A DNA stretch of 64,000 bases from Terribacillus aidingensis. Lineage in GTDB: Bacteria; Bacillota; Bacilli; Bacillales; Amphibacillaceae. Numbering within the stretch: position 1 is the stretch's first letter; each line of letters opens with the position of its first letter. A program made the position numbers and the translations under genes. Shown one piece after another: positions 9,286-20,720 of the stretch. The notes below the pieces were generated by a model that was not told the DNA's origin, did no database searches, and saw only the letters and a list, made by a program, of their open reading frames with translations. The stretch covers positions 790,676-854,675 of the forward strand of contig NZ_OBEK01000002.1 of the NCBI RefSeq assembly GCF_900215625.1, in the 5' to 3' direction.

Positions 9286-10632
9286 TTAAATAGATACGCT
9301 TGTTTTTTCTTCTTCCATGACGCGGACGAACTGGCCTTCATTATATGGATAACCGGCTTTTGTCAGTTTTACGCGGACAATTTTACCGATCATATCTGGT
9401 GTTGCTTCAAATTTCACTTTCAAATAGTTGTCTGTATAGCCAACATATACTGTATCTGATTCGTTCTCATCATAAAGCTCTTCCGGAATAACTTCTAACA
9501 CTTCATTTTCAAACTGGGAAGCATATTCCTTCGCTTGCTGATCAGAAAGCGCAATCAAACGATGCACACGCTCATTTTTGGTTTCATCATCCACTTGATC
9601 CGTCATGCGCGCAGCCGGTGTTCCGGTCCGCTTGGAGTATGGAAACACATGCAGCTCGCTATAACCAACTTCTTGGATGAAACGGTATGTCTCCATGAAT
9701 TCCTCTTCCGTCTCACCTGGAAAACCAACGATAACATCACTTGTAATCGCTAAATTAGGCAGTGCTTTCTTCACTTTTTCAATCTTGCTGCGGTAATAAT
9801 CTGCGGAGTATTTACGACGCATACGTGTCAGCACGGAGTCAGAACCCGACTGCAGCGGGATATGCAAATGACGGACAATCTTTTCGGACTCATCCAGCAC
9901 TTGAATCACTTCATCGGTTATTTGACTCGCTTCAATAGAAGAAATACGAATACGTTTCAAACCGCGAACGTTCGCTTCTAATTCACGTAATAATTTAGCA
10001 AAATTGTAATCTTGCATATCCTCGCCGTAACCAGCCGTATGAATGCCTGTAAGAACAATCTCCTTATAGCCGGCATCTACAAGCTGCTGCGCTTGATTCA
10101 TCACATCCTCGGGGTTTCGAGAGCGCAAAAGACCGCGGGACCATGGGATGATACAGAAGGTACAGAAGTTGTTACAGCCTTCCTGTATCTTCAGAGAGGC
10201 ACGTGTACGATCCGTAAATGCCGGCACATCCATTTCCTCGAATACGCGGTTCTTCATAATGTTGGAAACACCATTAATTGGTTCCTTCGTCTTCTTGAAC
10301 TCTTCGATGTGCGCAATCATTTTATCGCGGCCCTGTGTACCAACTACGATATCAACTCCCGGAATTTCCATGATTTCACCAGGTGATGTTTGTGCATAAC
10401 AGCCAGTTACACAAATAACGCCCTCCGGGTTCTTACGTACAGCTCGGCGAATAATTTGACGGCTCTTTTTATCACCCGTATTCGTAACTGTGCAGGTGTT
10501 GATTACGTACACATCAGATTGATGGTCGAAATCAACTCTTTCATAGCCTTCTGCCTTAAATTTCTGCCAGATTCCTTCTGTTTCGTAATGATTCACTTTA
10601 CAGCCTAATGTATGAAATGCCACTGTAGGCAT
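9286..10632 (-). CDS. mtaB: tRNA-t6A37 methylthiotransferase MtaB
   Basis: Radical-SAM enzyme adding a methylthio group to t6A at position 37 of ANN-decoding tRNAs. N-terminal UPF0004 domain with cluster cysteines in [15 protein letters not shown] and VTGCYAQ; radical-SAM motif CNNFCTFC near residue 153; C-terminal TRAM domain. ATG 10632 follows GAGGTG, giving 448 residues. Ten bases downstream of rsmE. Confidence 0.95.
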   Translation of the reverse strand: MPTVAFHTLGCKVNHYETEGIWQKFKAEGYERVDFDHQSDVYVINTCTVTNTGDKKSRQIIRRAVRKNPEGVICVTGCYAQTSPGEIMEIPGVDIVVGTQGRDKMIAHIEEFKKTKEPINGVSNIMKNRVFEEMDVPAFTDRTRASLKIQEGCNNFCTFCIIPWSRGLLRSRNPEDVMNQAQQLVDAGYKEIVLTGIHTAGYGEDMQDYNFAKLLRELEANVRGLKRIRISSIEASQITDEVIQVLDESEKIVRHLHIPLQSGSDSVLTRMRRKYSADYYRSKIEKVKKALPNLAITSDVIVGFPGETEEEFMETYRFIQEVGYSELHVFPYSKRTGTPAARMTDQVDDETKNERVHRLIALSDQQAKEYASQFENEVLEVIPEELYDENESDTVYVGYTDNYLKVKFEATPDMIGKIVRVKLTKAGYPYNEGQFVRVMEEEKTSVSI

Positions 10633-10642
10633 GAAAAACACC

Positions 10643-11389
10643 TCATTCTTCAAAATGGTACGATAAACTAGCCAACATATACATGGGAGCAGTTTCTGTG
10701 CGTAAAATACGCGGTCCCAAACGAACAGGCAAGAAGCCTTTCTGCTGCAGCGAATCTGCCTCTGTTTCACTAAAGCCGCCCTCTGGCCCAACAACAACCA
10801 GTACGTTATCTTTAGGAGAAATTTGCTCAAATACCACACGCAGCGGGGCAGCTTTCAGTCCTTTAGCCGCTTCTTCATAAGCGAACAGTTTATGCTTGTA
10901 TGTATCACTGCTCTGCAGCAATGCCTGAAAAGATACTACATCTTCTATTAAAGGTATTGTCTGACGGCTTGACTGCTCTGCAGCTTCCTTGGCAATTTTC
11001 TCAAGCCTTTGGCGCTTCTTGTCTTTCTTTTTCTCATCCCATCTTACAACGGACCTGGCTGCCTGAAAAGGCACAAAACCAGCTGCGCCAAGTTCTGTAC
11101 CTTTTTGCACAATCAACTCCAGCTTATCGCCTTTTGGCAATCCCTGTGCGATTGTGACCGATATCGGCATTTCAGTATCCATGTCCAGGGGTTCTGTCAC
11201 AGAAACCAAGACGCTGTCGGCAGTAAAAGCGTCTATCGTACACTTTGCCGCATGTCCGTCTGGATGGACACAGATAATTTGATCTCCTTCATTCATACGC
11301 ATAACACGAATAATGTGATGAGCATCTTGTCCATCTAACGTAATTTGGTCGTCCTGCCAATTGGCAGTTTCTACGAAATAGCGCTGCAT
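10643..11389 (-). CDS. rsmE: 16S rRNA m3U1498 methyltransferase RsmE
   Basis: SPOUT-class methyltransferase acting on U1498 of 16S rRNA. An N-terminal PUA-like domain precedes the knotted SAM-binding core with VVVGPEGGFSETE and LGPRILRTETA, both diagnostic. 248 residues, AGAGGTG before the ATG. Part of the dnaJ-prmA-rsmE-mtaB series. Confidence 0.95.
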   Translation of the reverse strand: MQRYFVETANWQDDQITLDGQDAHHIIRVMRMNEGDQIICVHPDGHAAKCTIDAFTADSVLVSVTEPLDMDTEMPISVTIAQGLPKGDKLELIVQKGTELGAAGFVPFQAARSVVRWDEKKKDKKRQRLEKIAKEAAEQSSRQTIPLIEDVVSFQALLQSSDTYKHKLFAYEEAAKGLKAAPLRVVFEQISPKDNVLVVVGPEGGFSETEADSLQQKGFLPVRLGPRILRTETAPMYMLASLSYHFEE

Positions 11390-11404
11390 CCGCTCACCTC
11401 TGCC

Positions 11405-12343
11405 TTAATTCTTCCTTGCAATAATCGCAACCCAATCTTCCATTTCATTTACTTCGACAATCTCGAAACCGGCATCTAGTAATCCTTGTTTGACGTCGCC
11501 CTTCTTCTGGCTGATAATACCGCTCGTAATGAACAAGCCGCCTGGTTTAATTCGTTTGTATGCATCATCCGTAAACTTCAATATAATCTCAGCAAGGATG
11601 TTTGAAACAATAACATCTGCTTCAACAGCTACTCCTTCAAGCAAGTTATTTGCCTTCGCAGTAATTTTGTCTGCAGTATGATTAAGTTCGGCATTGATCA
11701 TGGTGCTCTTCACTGCAACGTCATCCAAATCGAAAGCATGTACATGGGCGGCACCGAGTAATACAGCAGCAATACTTAAAACACCAGATCCAGAACCAAC
11801 GTCAATAACTGTATCTCCCTTTTGGATATAACGTTCGATGGCCTGAACACTCAACACAGTAGTCGGGTGAGTTCCTGTTCCAAAAGCCATACCAGGATCA
11901 AGTTCCATGATTACTTCATCACTAGCCACAGGCGTATATTCTTCCCATGTGGGGATAATCGTAAATTTCTCAGATATTTTGACTGGTTTGTAGTATTTCT
12001 TCCAAGCTGTAGACCAATCTTCCTCGTCTACCTCACTTACCGTCACGTGATTTGCACCGATATCTATTTGATATTCTATCAAGTTGGTAATAGCTGCTTT
12101 GATTTCATTTACTGATTCATTCAGGAAACTATTTGTCGGCAAATACGCCTTCACATAAATACCTTCTGCAGGATAATCAGCTGGATTTAACTCATAAATT
12201 TCTCCAAACGTTGTTTCATAATCCTTTACCAAGTCTTCTGGATCTTGAATTACAACGCCGCTAGCACCTGCCTCATGCAAGATGTTGGAAATTGGTTCTA
12301 TCGCTTCGTTCGTCGTATGGATACACAGTTCCGCCCATTTCAC
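11405..12343 (-). CDS. prmA: Ribosomal protein L11 methyltransferase
   Basis: Trimethylates ribosomal protein L11. SAM-binding motif DVGSGSGVLSIAA about residue 180 and IVSNILAEII motif further on. A GTG start at 12343 gives a 312-residue protein beginning MKWAELCIHTT, matching the family; an upstream GTG two codons earlier is closer to the AAGGAG. Follows dnaJ by 19 bases as in B. subtilis. Confidence 0.95.
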   Translation of the reverse strand: MKWAELCIHTTNEAIEPISNILHEAGASGVVIQDPEDLVKDYETTFGEIYELNPADYPAEGIYVKAYLPTNSFLNESVNEIKAAITNLIEYQIDIGANHVTVSEVDEEDWSTAWKKYYKPVKISEKFTIIPTWEEYTPVASDEVIMELDPGMAFGTGTHPTTVLSVQAIERYIQKGDTVIDVGSGSGVLSIAAVLLGAAHVHAFDLDDVAVKSTMINAELNHTADKITAKANNLLEGVAVEADVIVSNILAEIILKFTDDAYKRIKPGGLFITSGIISQKKGDVKQGLLDAGFEIVEVNEMEDWVAIIARKN

Positions 12344-12362
12344 GTACACGTCACTCCTTTTA

Positions 12363-13487
12363 TTAAGACTCACCTTTGAACGCACGTCTCATACGTGTAA
12401 AGATGCTGTCATGCTGCTCATCAGCTGCATCATTGCCGCTAATATCATTTAGTTCACGCAGGAGTTCTTTCTGACGATCTGACAAGTTGGTAGGTGTCAC
12501 AACACGGATTTTGACATGCTGATCTCCTTGACCATACCCGCGGACATTTGGCGAACCTTTCCCTTTCAGTCGGAAAACGCGTCCTGTTTGCGTACCTGCA
12601 GGAACTTTCAGTTTTACTGCGCCATGCACTGTCGGTACTTCAATCTCATCACCTAGTGCAGCTTGCGCGAATGTTATCGGCATCTCACAGTAGATGTTGT
12701 CGCCTTCACGCTCAAAGAATTCATGACCGCGAACTTGAATCACGACGTATAGGTCTCCTGGAGGTCCTCCGTTGACGCCGGCTTCCCCTTTTCCAGATAC
12801 ACGAATTTGCTGACCATCATCAATACCTGCTGGAATTTTAATATGAATGTTATTGCGTTTGCGTACACGCCCGGATCCGCCGCATGTCTTACATTTATCC
12901 GGAATGATTTTACCCGTTCCGCTGCATGTATTACATACACGTTTGTTTACGACACGGCCAAATGGCGTGTTTTGTTCCACATTAAGCTGGCCGCTTCCGT
13001 TACAATGCGTACATGTTTTCGGCTGCGTTCCCGGTTTGGCTCCGGATCCGTGGCATGTATCACATTCTTCTTCTTTCGGAATCTCGATATCGGTCTCTTT
13101 TCCGAATATTGCTTCTTCAAACTTGAGTGTCATTGTATACTGCAAATCTGCACCCTGACGCGGTGCATTAGGGTCTTGGCGACGGCCGCCACCGCCGAAG
13201 AACATATCAAAAATATCACCGAAACCACCGAAGTCCTGCGCTCCTGCTCCGCCAAATCCTTGACTTTGCGGTCCAGCATGGCCAAATTGATCGTATTGTG
13301 CCCGCTTTTGTTCGTTCCCTAGTACTTCATACGCTTCTTTTGCCTCTTTGAACTTATCAGCAGCGTCATCTGCTTTGTTCACATCTGGGTGGTATTTGCG
13401 CGCAAGTTTACGATATGCTTTCTTAATCTCTTCCTTTGGTGCGTCCTTACCGACGCCCAGCACATCGTAGTAGTCCCGCTTACTCAC
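12363..13487 (-). CDS. dnaJ: Chaperone DnaJ (Hsp40)
   Basis: Co-chaperone stimulating DnaK ATPase. J domain with YHPDVNK (HPD) at residues 31-37, Gly/Phe-rich linker, four zinc-binding CxxCxGxG repeats ([32 protein letters not shown]) and the C-terminal substrate domain. I prefer the GTG at 13487 ([11 protein letters not shown]); a TTG two codons earlier is an alternative with better spacing to GGGAG. Last gene of the CIRCE-controlled operon, separated from dnaK by a large hairpin. Confidence 0.95.
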   Translation of the reverse strand: MSKRDYYDVLGVGKDAPKEEIKKAYRKLARKYHPDVNKADDAADKFKEAKEAYEVLGNEQKRAQYDQFGHAGPQSQGFGGAGAQDFGGFGDIFDMFFGGGGRRQDPNAPRQGADLQYTMTLKFEEAIFGKETDIEIPKEEECDTCHGSGAKPGTQPKTCTHCNGSGQLNVEQNTPFGRVVNKRVCNTCSGTGKIIPDKCKTCGGSGRVRKRNNIHIKIPAGIDDGQQIRVSGKGEAGVNGGPPGDLYVVIQVRGHEFFEREGDNIYCEMPITFAQAALGDEIEVPTVHGAVKLKVPAGTQTGRVFRLKGKGSPNVRGYGQGDQHVKIRVVTPTNLSDRQKELLRELNDISGNDAADEQHDSIFTRMRRAFKGES

Positions 13488-13572
13488 TGACAATCACTCT
13501 CCCGACTCTTCTTTTTGCATAAATTTTATCATACCATTAAGCATTACAGTCAGCAAACCCGCTGAACATGTA

Positions 13573-13609
13573 ACAAGTCAAAGCCTGCTCACGAGCGGCT
13601 TTGACTTGT
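13573..13609 (-). terminator. Long hairpin between dnaK and dnaJ
   Basis: Inverted repeat with arms ACAAGTCAAAGCC and complement (about 13 perfect pairs plus partial inner pairing) and a short loop. No U-run follows on the minus strand, so it more likely stabilises the dnaK message end or lowers dnaJ expression than acts as a full terminator. Confidence 0.6.
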
Positions 13610-13636
13610 AGGGTGTTACATCATTCTGCTAATTGC

Positions 13637-15481
<1,845 letters not shown>

Positions 15482-15499
15482 TTAAAGCATATGTAGTGC

Positions 15500-16060
15500 T
15501 TATGAATTCACTTGTACCATAGCCGGTCGAATGACGCGGTCTTTTAGCTTATAGCCTTTTTGCAGTTCTTGCACAACTGTATTTGGCTCGTAATCTGCAT
15601 TTTCCACCTGCATAACTGCTTGGTGCTGATGCGGATCGAAAGGCTGTCCAACTGTTTCGATAGCTTCGATTCCTTGCTTGTCGAAAGCCTCTAACAATTG
15701 ACGATGTACCATGCGGATTCCATCGACAAACCCTTTGTTCGCTTCCTCATCCTGTACAGTTTGAAGAGCGCGGTCCAAGTTGTCGACAACTGGAAGCAAA
15801 GCTTCCGCTAAATCCTGTGATCTATATTTGCTGGCAGCTTCCTTTTCCTTCTGTGTACGTTTGCGGAAGTTATCATATTCCGCTTGAACGCGCAACAGAC
15901 GCTCCTGGAGATCATTTTTCTCCTGTTCAATCTGTGTCAGACCTTCGCTGCCTTCAGCATTAGTTTCGGATTCTTCAGCTGTGTCTGCATCAATTACTTC
16001 TGCTTCTGCAGCTTCCTGTTCTTCGCTTTGGTTCAAATTTTCTTTTTCTTCATTTGCCAT
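15500..16060 (-). CDS. grpE: Nucleotide exchange factor GrpE
   Basis: Dimeric ADP/ATP exchange factor for DnaK and thermosensor. A long acidic, Glu-rich N-terminus (residues 1-50) and coiled coil precede the beta-domain with the closing family motif RVIRPAMVQV. ATG 16060 sits behind AGGAGGTG, giving 186 residues. Confidence 0.97.
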   Translation of the reverse strand: MANEEKENLNQSEEQEAAEAEVIDADTAEESETNAEGSEGLTQIEQEKNDLQERLLRVQAEYDNFRKRTQKEKEAASKYRSQDLAEALLPVVDNLDRALQTVQDEEANKGFVDGIRMVHRQLLEAFDKQGIEAIETVGQPFDPHQHQAVMQVENADYEPNTVVQELQKGYKLKDRVIRPAMVQVNS

Positions 16061-16128
16061 GATGGTCACCTCCTGGAAAAGCATTGCTTATATGAAAGGC
16101 CTGCTAGTGTAGCAAGCCATATTCAACT

Positions 16129-17157
16129 TCATTTCTGCCAGTCCTGGTACGCACTGGTCAGTTTGTTCGATAAGACGTGCATCAGCGACAGCACTCGGGA
16201 ATATTCCATCCTCGTAGGCCCAAGCAGTGCAACTGTTCCCATATGCACGCCGTCCGCTGAGTAGCTGGCAGTCACAAAGCTGCAATCCTGCATAGCATCA
16301 AGTTTATTTTCTGTGCCGATTGCAACATGCAAACCATTCTGCTCGCCTCTAAGAAGATGGGCCAAACTCTCGCCTTCTTCCTCAATCATTGTATAAAGGG
16401 AGCGTATCTTATTTATATCTTGAAAATCAGGCTGCATCAAAATGTTCGCCTTGCCTCCAAAATAAAGCTTCAGCGGCTGGTCGGAATCGATGAACGAACG
16501 CAGATATGCAAAAATCGTATCAAAGTTTTCCGTATGCTGCTTCAGCAGTTCCTGTACTTCCGTTCGCAACCTGCCAGGCACCATCATGAGCGGCACGCCA
16601 GCTAAACGGTCATTCAGGATGTTCACCACTCGTTCCATCTCGCTATGGTGCATTCCATCCGGTATACGAAAAGATTTATGCTCCACATGTCCTGTATCTG
16701 TTACAAGGAGTAGGACAGCAGTAAAATCAGATAGAGTCAGAATCTGTATGTGCTTCAGCTTCGTCTCCAGCATCTCTGGTCCCAATATAATACTAGTGTA
16801 GTTGGTCAACTCAGATAAAAGTGCTGCTGATTGCTGCACAACTTCCTCCATCTCGCGCATATTAGCCGAGAATGTCTGTTTAATTGCTGACGTATCCTGC
16901 CGCGATAGATGAAACGGCGTCAGTAGATGATCCACGTAGAAGCGATATCCTTTTTCGGAAGGAACCCTTCCGGAAGAGGTATGCGTCTTCTCGATCAAGC
17001 CGAGCTGTTCCAGTTCAGCCATATCATTGCGGATCGTCGCCGCGCTGTAGGAAACTTCCTGCTTCGTTGAAATAGCGCGCGAGCCTATTGGCTGCGCTGT
17101 TTCAATAAAGTCGTCGACAATCACTTGAAGGATACGCAGCTGTCGTTCTGTCAGCAT
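16129..17157 (-). CDS. hrcA: Heat-inducible transcription repressor HrcA
   Basis: Represses class I heat-shock genes by binding CIRCE; activity depends on GroE. N-terminal winged-helix region (LTERQLRILQVIVDDFIETAQPIGSR; only part quoted in family signatures) and GAF-like core. ATG 17157 follows GAGGTG; 342 residues. It heads hrcA-grpE-dnaK-dnaJ and is itself downstream of a CIRCE element, hence autoregulated. Confidence 0.96.
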   Translation of the reverse strand: MLTERQLRILQVIVDDFIETAQPIGSRAISTKQEVSYSAATIRNDMAELEQLGLIEKTHTSSGRVPSEKGYRFYVDHLLTPFHLSRQDTSAIKQTFSANMREMEEVVQQSAALLSELTNYTSIILGPEMLETKLKHIQILTLSDFTAVLLLVTDTGHVEHKSFRIPDGMHHSEMERVVNILNDRLAGVPLMMVPGRLRTEVQELLKQHTENFDTIFAYLRSFIDSDQPLKLYFGGKANILMQPDFQDINKIRSLYTMIEEEGESLAHLLRGEQNGLHVAIGTENKLDAMQDCSFVTASYSADGVHMGTVALLGPTRMEYSRVLSLMHVLSNKLTSAYQDWQK

Positions 17158-17171
17158 GATCATCACCTCGA

Positions 17172-17198
17172 TTAGCACTCTTGTTTGGTGAGTGCTAA
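17172..17198 (-). promoter_or_regulatory. CIRCE operator (HrcA binding site)
   Basis: Perfect inverted repeat TTAGCACTC-N9-GAGTGCTAA, the exact CIRCE consensus, 15 bases upstream of the hrcA ATG and starting about 10 bases after the -10 box. HrcA bound here blocks transcription of the whole dnaK operon. Confidence 0.98.
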
Positions 17199-17208
17199 AT
17201 ATACATAT

Positions 17209-17237
17209 AAGGTAACAAAGCCTAGATAAATTGTCAA
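17209..17237 (-). promoter_or_regulatory. Sigma-A promoter of the hrcA operon
   Basis: Minus strand TTGACA, 17 bases, TACCTT, with the CIRCE at the expected transcription start. The -35 hexamer contains the TGA stop codon of hemW (17234-17236). Confidence 0.8.
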
Positions 17238-18394
17238 TTCGAAACGCTTGCCGGTTCTTCCTCTAAAAGAAACTCTTGAAAAACGTCATTTCCGAACAAG
17301 AAACCGTCCTCCGTCATTGCAACATGTGCGTCATCTTCAATGAGCCAGCCTTTCGCAATAAGCCGATCCAGCGCCTCGCGGTATACATCTGTCAGGGCAA
17401 TGCCATATTTCTGTAGAAATGCTTCTTTACTGACTCCGGATTTTTTGCGCAGTCCGAGGAACAGTTCTTCTTCAATCCGCTCTTTCCGGCCAATAGGATC
17501 TTCGTGCAGTACAGGTATACCGTTTTCGTTAGCTTGCTTTAAGTAAGCAGGAAGCGGACGAATATTAATAATACGGCGTTCCGGCAAATAGCCATGCGCA
17601 CCCGCACCAAGACCATAATAAAAGTCATTGTTCCAATAAGCAAGATTATGCTGGCTCTCTTTGCCAGGAACTGCGAAGTTGCTTACTTCGTATTGCTGGC
17701 GGCCGTGCGCTTTCATTTCATCACGCAGCAGATTGTACATCTCTGCTTCTAATTCTTCTGGCGCTTTTTTTAACGTACCTTTTTTATAACGCTGGTAAAA
17801 GACCGTCTTCGGCTCAATTTGCAGCGAATAAGAAGAATAATGCGGAAGATCAAACTGCAGTGCTTCTTCCACAGTATGCCCAAACTGCTCCAATGTCTGC
17901 CCTGGCAAGGCATAAATCAAATCAATACTAATATTGTCAAAACCAGCTTGCTTTAGCAAATCAAGACTCTCATAAACATGTTTTACACGATGAAGCCTGC
18001 CGATGGCCTCCAATAGCTTATCATCAAAAACCTGCACACCAAGAGAAATCCTGTCTACGCCGTACGCTCTCAGCAGGTCTGCCTTTTCCTTCGTCAAATC
18101 ACCAGGGTTTGCTTCAAACGTATATTCTTTCGCTCTATGTACATCAAATGCCTGATCGACACTTTTCAGCACATGCTCCAGCTGCCGCATATTCAAAGCG
18201 GTAGGTGTACCGCCGCCGACAAAAATTGTATTCATTTGCTTTCTGTTCGGAACATAATACTGGATTTCTTTCCGCAATGCTTCGACATAATCGTCTGCGC
18301 TGTCTTCCCGGTAGAAAAACTTTGTAAAATCACAATAATGACAGAGCTGTTCACAAAATGGGATATGGATATAAGCGGATTTTACTTTGTCCAT
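17234..18394 (-). CDS. hemW: Radical-SAM heme chaperone HemW
   Basis: Heme-trafficking radical-SAM protein, formerly annotated as oxygen-independent coproporphyrinogen oxidase. The cluster motif CEQLCHYCDF has the CxxxCxxC spacing and lacks the fourth cysteine of true HemN; the HemW signature HNLAYW is present near residue 240. 386 residues, GGAGG before ATG. Located between lepA and hrcA as in all bacilli. Confidence 0.94.
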   Translation of the reverse strand: MDKVKSAYIHIPFCEQLCHYCDFTKFFYREDSADDYVEALRKEIQYYVPNRKQMNTIFVGGGTPTALNMRQLEHVLKSVDQAFDVHRAKEYTFEANPGDLTKEKADLLRAYGVDRISLGVQVFDDKLLEAIGRLHRVKHVYESLDLLKQAGFDNISIDLIYALPGQTLEQFGHTVEEALQFDLPHYSSYSLQIEPKTVFYQRYKKGTLKKAPEELEAEMYNLLRDEMKAHGRQQYEVSNFAVPGKESQHNLAYWNNDFYYGLGAGAHGYLPERRIINIRPLPAYLKQANENGIPVLHEDPIGRKERIEEELFLGLRKKSGVSKEAFLQKYGIALTDVYREALDRLIAKGWLIEDDAHVAMTEDGFLFGNDVFQEFLLEEEPASVSN

Positions 18395-18415
18395 CGTGAT
18401 GCCTCCTTCCGCAAT

Positions 18416-18448
18416 GACAAACCCTTGTCGGGAAGGACAAGGGTTGTC
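18416..18448. terminator. Hairpin between lepA and hemW
   Basis: Strong inverted repeat (GACAAACCCTTGTC with its near complement, about 13 bp) immediately after the lepA stop. A U-rich tail lies on the plus-strand side only, so for the lepA transcript it may be a pause or processing hairpin rather than a terminator. Confidence 0.5.
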
Positions 18449-18457
18449 TGTTTTCTA

Positions 18458-20278
18458 TTATTCATCATCCATTTGAAGGATGGCCATAAATGCTTCTTGT
18501 GGAACTTCTACGGAACCAACCATCTTCATCCGTTTCTTACCTTCTTTTTGCTTCTCAAGCAATTTACGTTTACGAGAGATATCCCCGCCGTAACATTTGG
18601 AAAGAACGTTTTTACGTATTGCTTTAATATTTGATCGTGCCACAATCTTGTTCCCGATTGCCGCTTGCACCGGTACCTCAAACTGCTGACGAGGTATAAG
18701 CGCCTTTAGTTTTTCTACAATGGATTTACCACGGTCAAAGGCAAAGTCTCTGTGTACAATAAAGGATAGTGCATCAATAGTATCGCCATTAAGGAGAATA
18801 TCCATTTTTTGAAGCTCAGATGCTTTGTAGCCGATCAGCTCATAATCAAAGCTGGCATAGCCTTTTGTCTGGGACTTCAATTGATCGAAGAAGTCGTAAA
18901 CAATCTCTGAAAGCGGAATCTCATAGACAACATTCACTCGGACATCATCCAAGTACTGCATATCTTGGAAATCGCCGCGTTTCTTCTGACATAGTTCCAT
19001 TACAGTACCAACATAATCATTCGGCACCATGATTGTTGCTTTCACGTACGGTTCTTGTACTTCTGTACGAGATTGCGCATCTGGCATATCTGCCGGGTTG
19101 TCGACACGCACTTCACTGCCGTCAGTCATAATAACATTATAAATAACACTTGGAGCTGTAGTAATTAAATCAATATTGAATTCACGTTCAATACGTTCTT
19201 GAATGATCTCCATATGCAATAGCCCCAGGAATCCGCAGCGGAAGCCAAAGCCAAGCGCTTGGGAAGTTTCAGCTTCATATTGCAGGGAGCTATCATTCAA
19301 TTCCAGGCGTTCAAGTGCTTCTCGCAAGTCATTGTAATTGCTCGCATCAACTGGGAACAACCCACAATACACCATTGGATTCAATCTTCTATAGCCAGGC
19401 AGCGCCTCGGTGGCTGGGTTGTTGGCAAGCGTGATTGTATCACCCACACGTGTGTCACTGACATTTTTTATGGAAGCCGTTAAGTAACCAACATCACCGA
19501 CTACGAGCTCGTCCTTTTTAATAGGTACTGGATTGAAGACACCGACTTCGTTGACTTCAAATTCCTTGCCAGTCGCCATCATCTTTATCTTGTCTCCGAC
19601 TTTTACAGAACCTTCTTTGATACACGTATACGCTACAACACCACGGTAGGAGTCGTATAAAGAATCAAAGATTAACCCCTTCAGCGGCTCCTCATCATTT
19701 CCTTGCGGCGGCGGAATTCGATCCACAATCGCCTCCAGAATTTCTTCTATTCCGATACCAGCTTTTGCGGATGCCAAAATAGCATCACTTGCATCAATAC
19801 CGATAACATCTTCAATTTCCTGTTTCACGCGATCCGGATCGGCACTTGGCAAATCAATCTTGTTGATAACCGGAATGATTTCCAAGTCATTGTCCATCGC
19901 CAAATAGACATTGGCTAATGTCTGGGCTTCAATACCTTGCGCTGCATCCACTACCAGGATTGCGCCCTCACAGGCTGCCAAACTCCGAGAAACCTCATAT
20001 GTAAAATCGACATGTCCCGGTGTATCTATCAAGTGGAATATATAAGTGTCGCCGTTTTCACGTTCATACTCCAGCTGTACTGCATTTAATTTGATCGTAA
20101 TGCCGCGTTCTCTTTCCAGATCCATTCCATCCAAGTACTGTGCTTTCATTTCACGCGCAGTTAATGCTTTTGTTTTCTCCAGAATACGGTCAGCCAATGT
20201 AGACTTCCCGTGATCGATGTGGGCAATGATCGAGAAATTACGCACATGCTGCTGATTTCGTCTGTTCTTCTCTACCAA
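18458..20278 (-). CDS. lepA: Elongation factor 4 (LepA)
   Basis: Ribosomal GTPase implicated in back-translocation and initiation/biogenesis. 606 residues with G1 [10 protein letters not shown]3 DTPGHVDF, G4 NKIDLPSAD and the LepA-specific C-terminal domain. The start is a TTG (20278) nine bases after AGGAG; no in-frame ATG is near. First gene of lepA-hemW. Confidence 0.96.
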   Translation of the reverse strand: MVEKNRRNQQHVRNFSIIAHIDHGKSTLADRILEKTKALTAREMKAQYLDGMDLERERGITIKLNAVQLEYERENGDTYIFHLIDTPGHVDFTYEVSRSLAACEGAILVVDAAQGIEAQTLANVYLAMDNDLEIIPVINKIDLPSADPDRVKQEIEDVIGIDASDAILASAKAGIGIEEILEAIVDRIPPPQGNDEEPLKGLIFDSLYDSYRGVVAYTCIKEGSVKVGDKIKMMATGKEFEVNEVGVFNPVPIKKDELVVGDVGYLTASIKNVSDTRVGDTITLANNPATEALPGYRRLNPMVYCGLFPVDASNYNDLREALERLELNDSSLQYEAETSQALGFGFRCGFLGLLHMEIIQERIEREFNIDLITTAPSVIYNVIMTDGSEVRVDNPADMPDAQSRTEVQEPYVKATIMVPNDYVGTVMELCQKKRGDFQDMQYLDDVRVNVVYEIPLSEIVYDFFDQLKSQTKGYASFDYELIGYKASELQKMDILLNGDTIDALSFIVHRDFAFDRGKSIVEKLKALIPRQQFEVPVQAAIGNKIVARSNIKAIRKNVLSKCYGGDISRKRKLLEKQKEGKKRMKMVGSVEVPQEAFMAILQMDDE

Positions 20279-20393
20279 TCAAAATCACTCCTAAATTGTC
20301 CGAAGCTGTCTGCTAAGAGACAGCCGTAACAATAACTAGCATTGATTATAGCAATTGCACCACGTTTATTCAATGTTTTTACGCGCTTTTGCA

Positions 20394-20720
20394 TCAGCCA
20401 AACAAGGCGATAGAGAGCTGTTCAATCGCTGTAATGATAACAGAACAGATACCAGTGAACACACTTCCAAGGCCGCTAGCCAGCTGCTCGATGATAGAGC
20501 TGTCTGCGTCTTCATCCGAAATAGGTGCTGTTTTTTCATTTATTTGCTCTCCCATTGCTGCCTCACTCTCAGGAATACCAATGGACGCAGAGGCGGTCAG
20601 CTGCTCGCTCTGCTGACTTGCCGGCAGCTCAGCTTGCTGGACATCCTCCTTTTCCATGCCAATCAGAATACCGCCAAAAAACAACGTCAGCATAGCAAGT
20701 ATCGTTACTACATATTTCAT
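20394..20720 (-). CDS. yqxA: YqxA family protein (DUF3679-like) after spoIIP
   Basis: 108 residues: N-terminal membrane segment (VVTILAMLTLFFGGILIGM) followed by a polar Ser/Glu/Ala-rich stretch and a hydrophobic C-terminus. By position between spoIIP and lepA and by its MEKED motif after the membrane segment it corresponds to B. subtilis YqxA, of unknown function. Its ATG overlaps the spoIIP stop by four bases and has GGAGG upstream, so the two are probably co-translated. Confidence 0.8.
   Translation of the reverse strand: MKYVVTILAMLTLFFGGILIGMEKEDVQQAELPASQQSEQLTASASIGIPESEAAMGEQINEKTAPISDEDADSSIIEQLASGLGSVFTGICSVIITAIEQLSIALFG

Noticed and set aside
13573-13609. Second CIRCE element before dnaJ
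   Set aside because: The inverted repeat does not match TTAGCACTC-N9-GAGTGCTAA.
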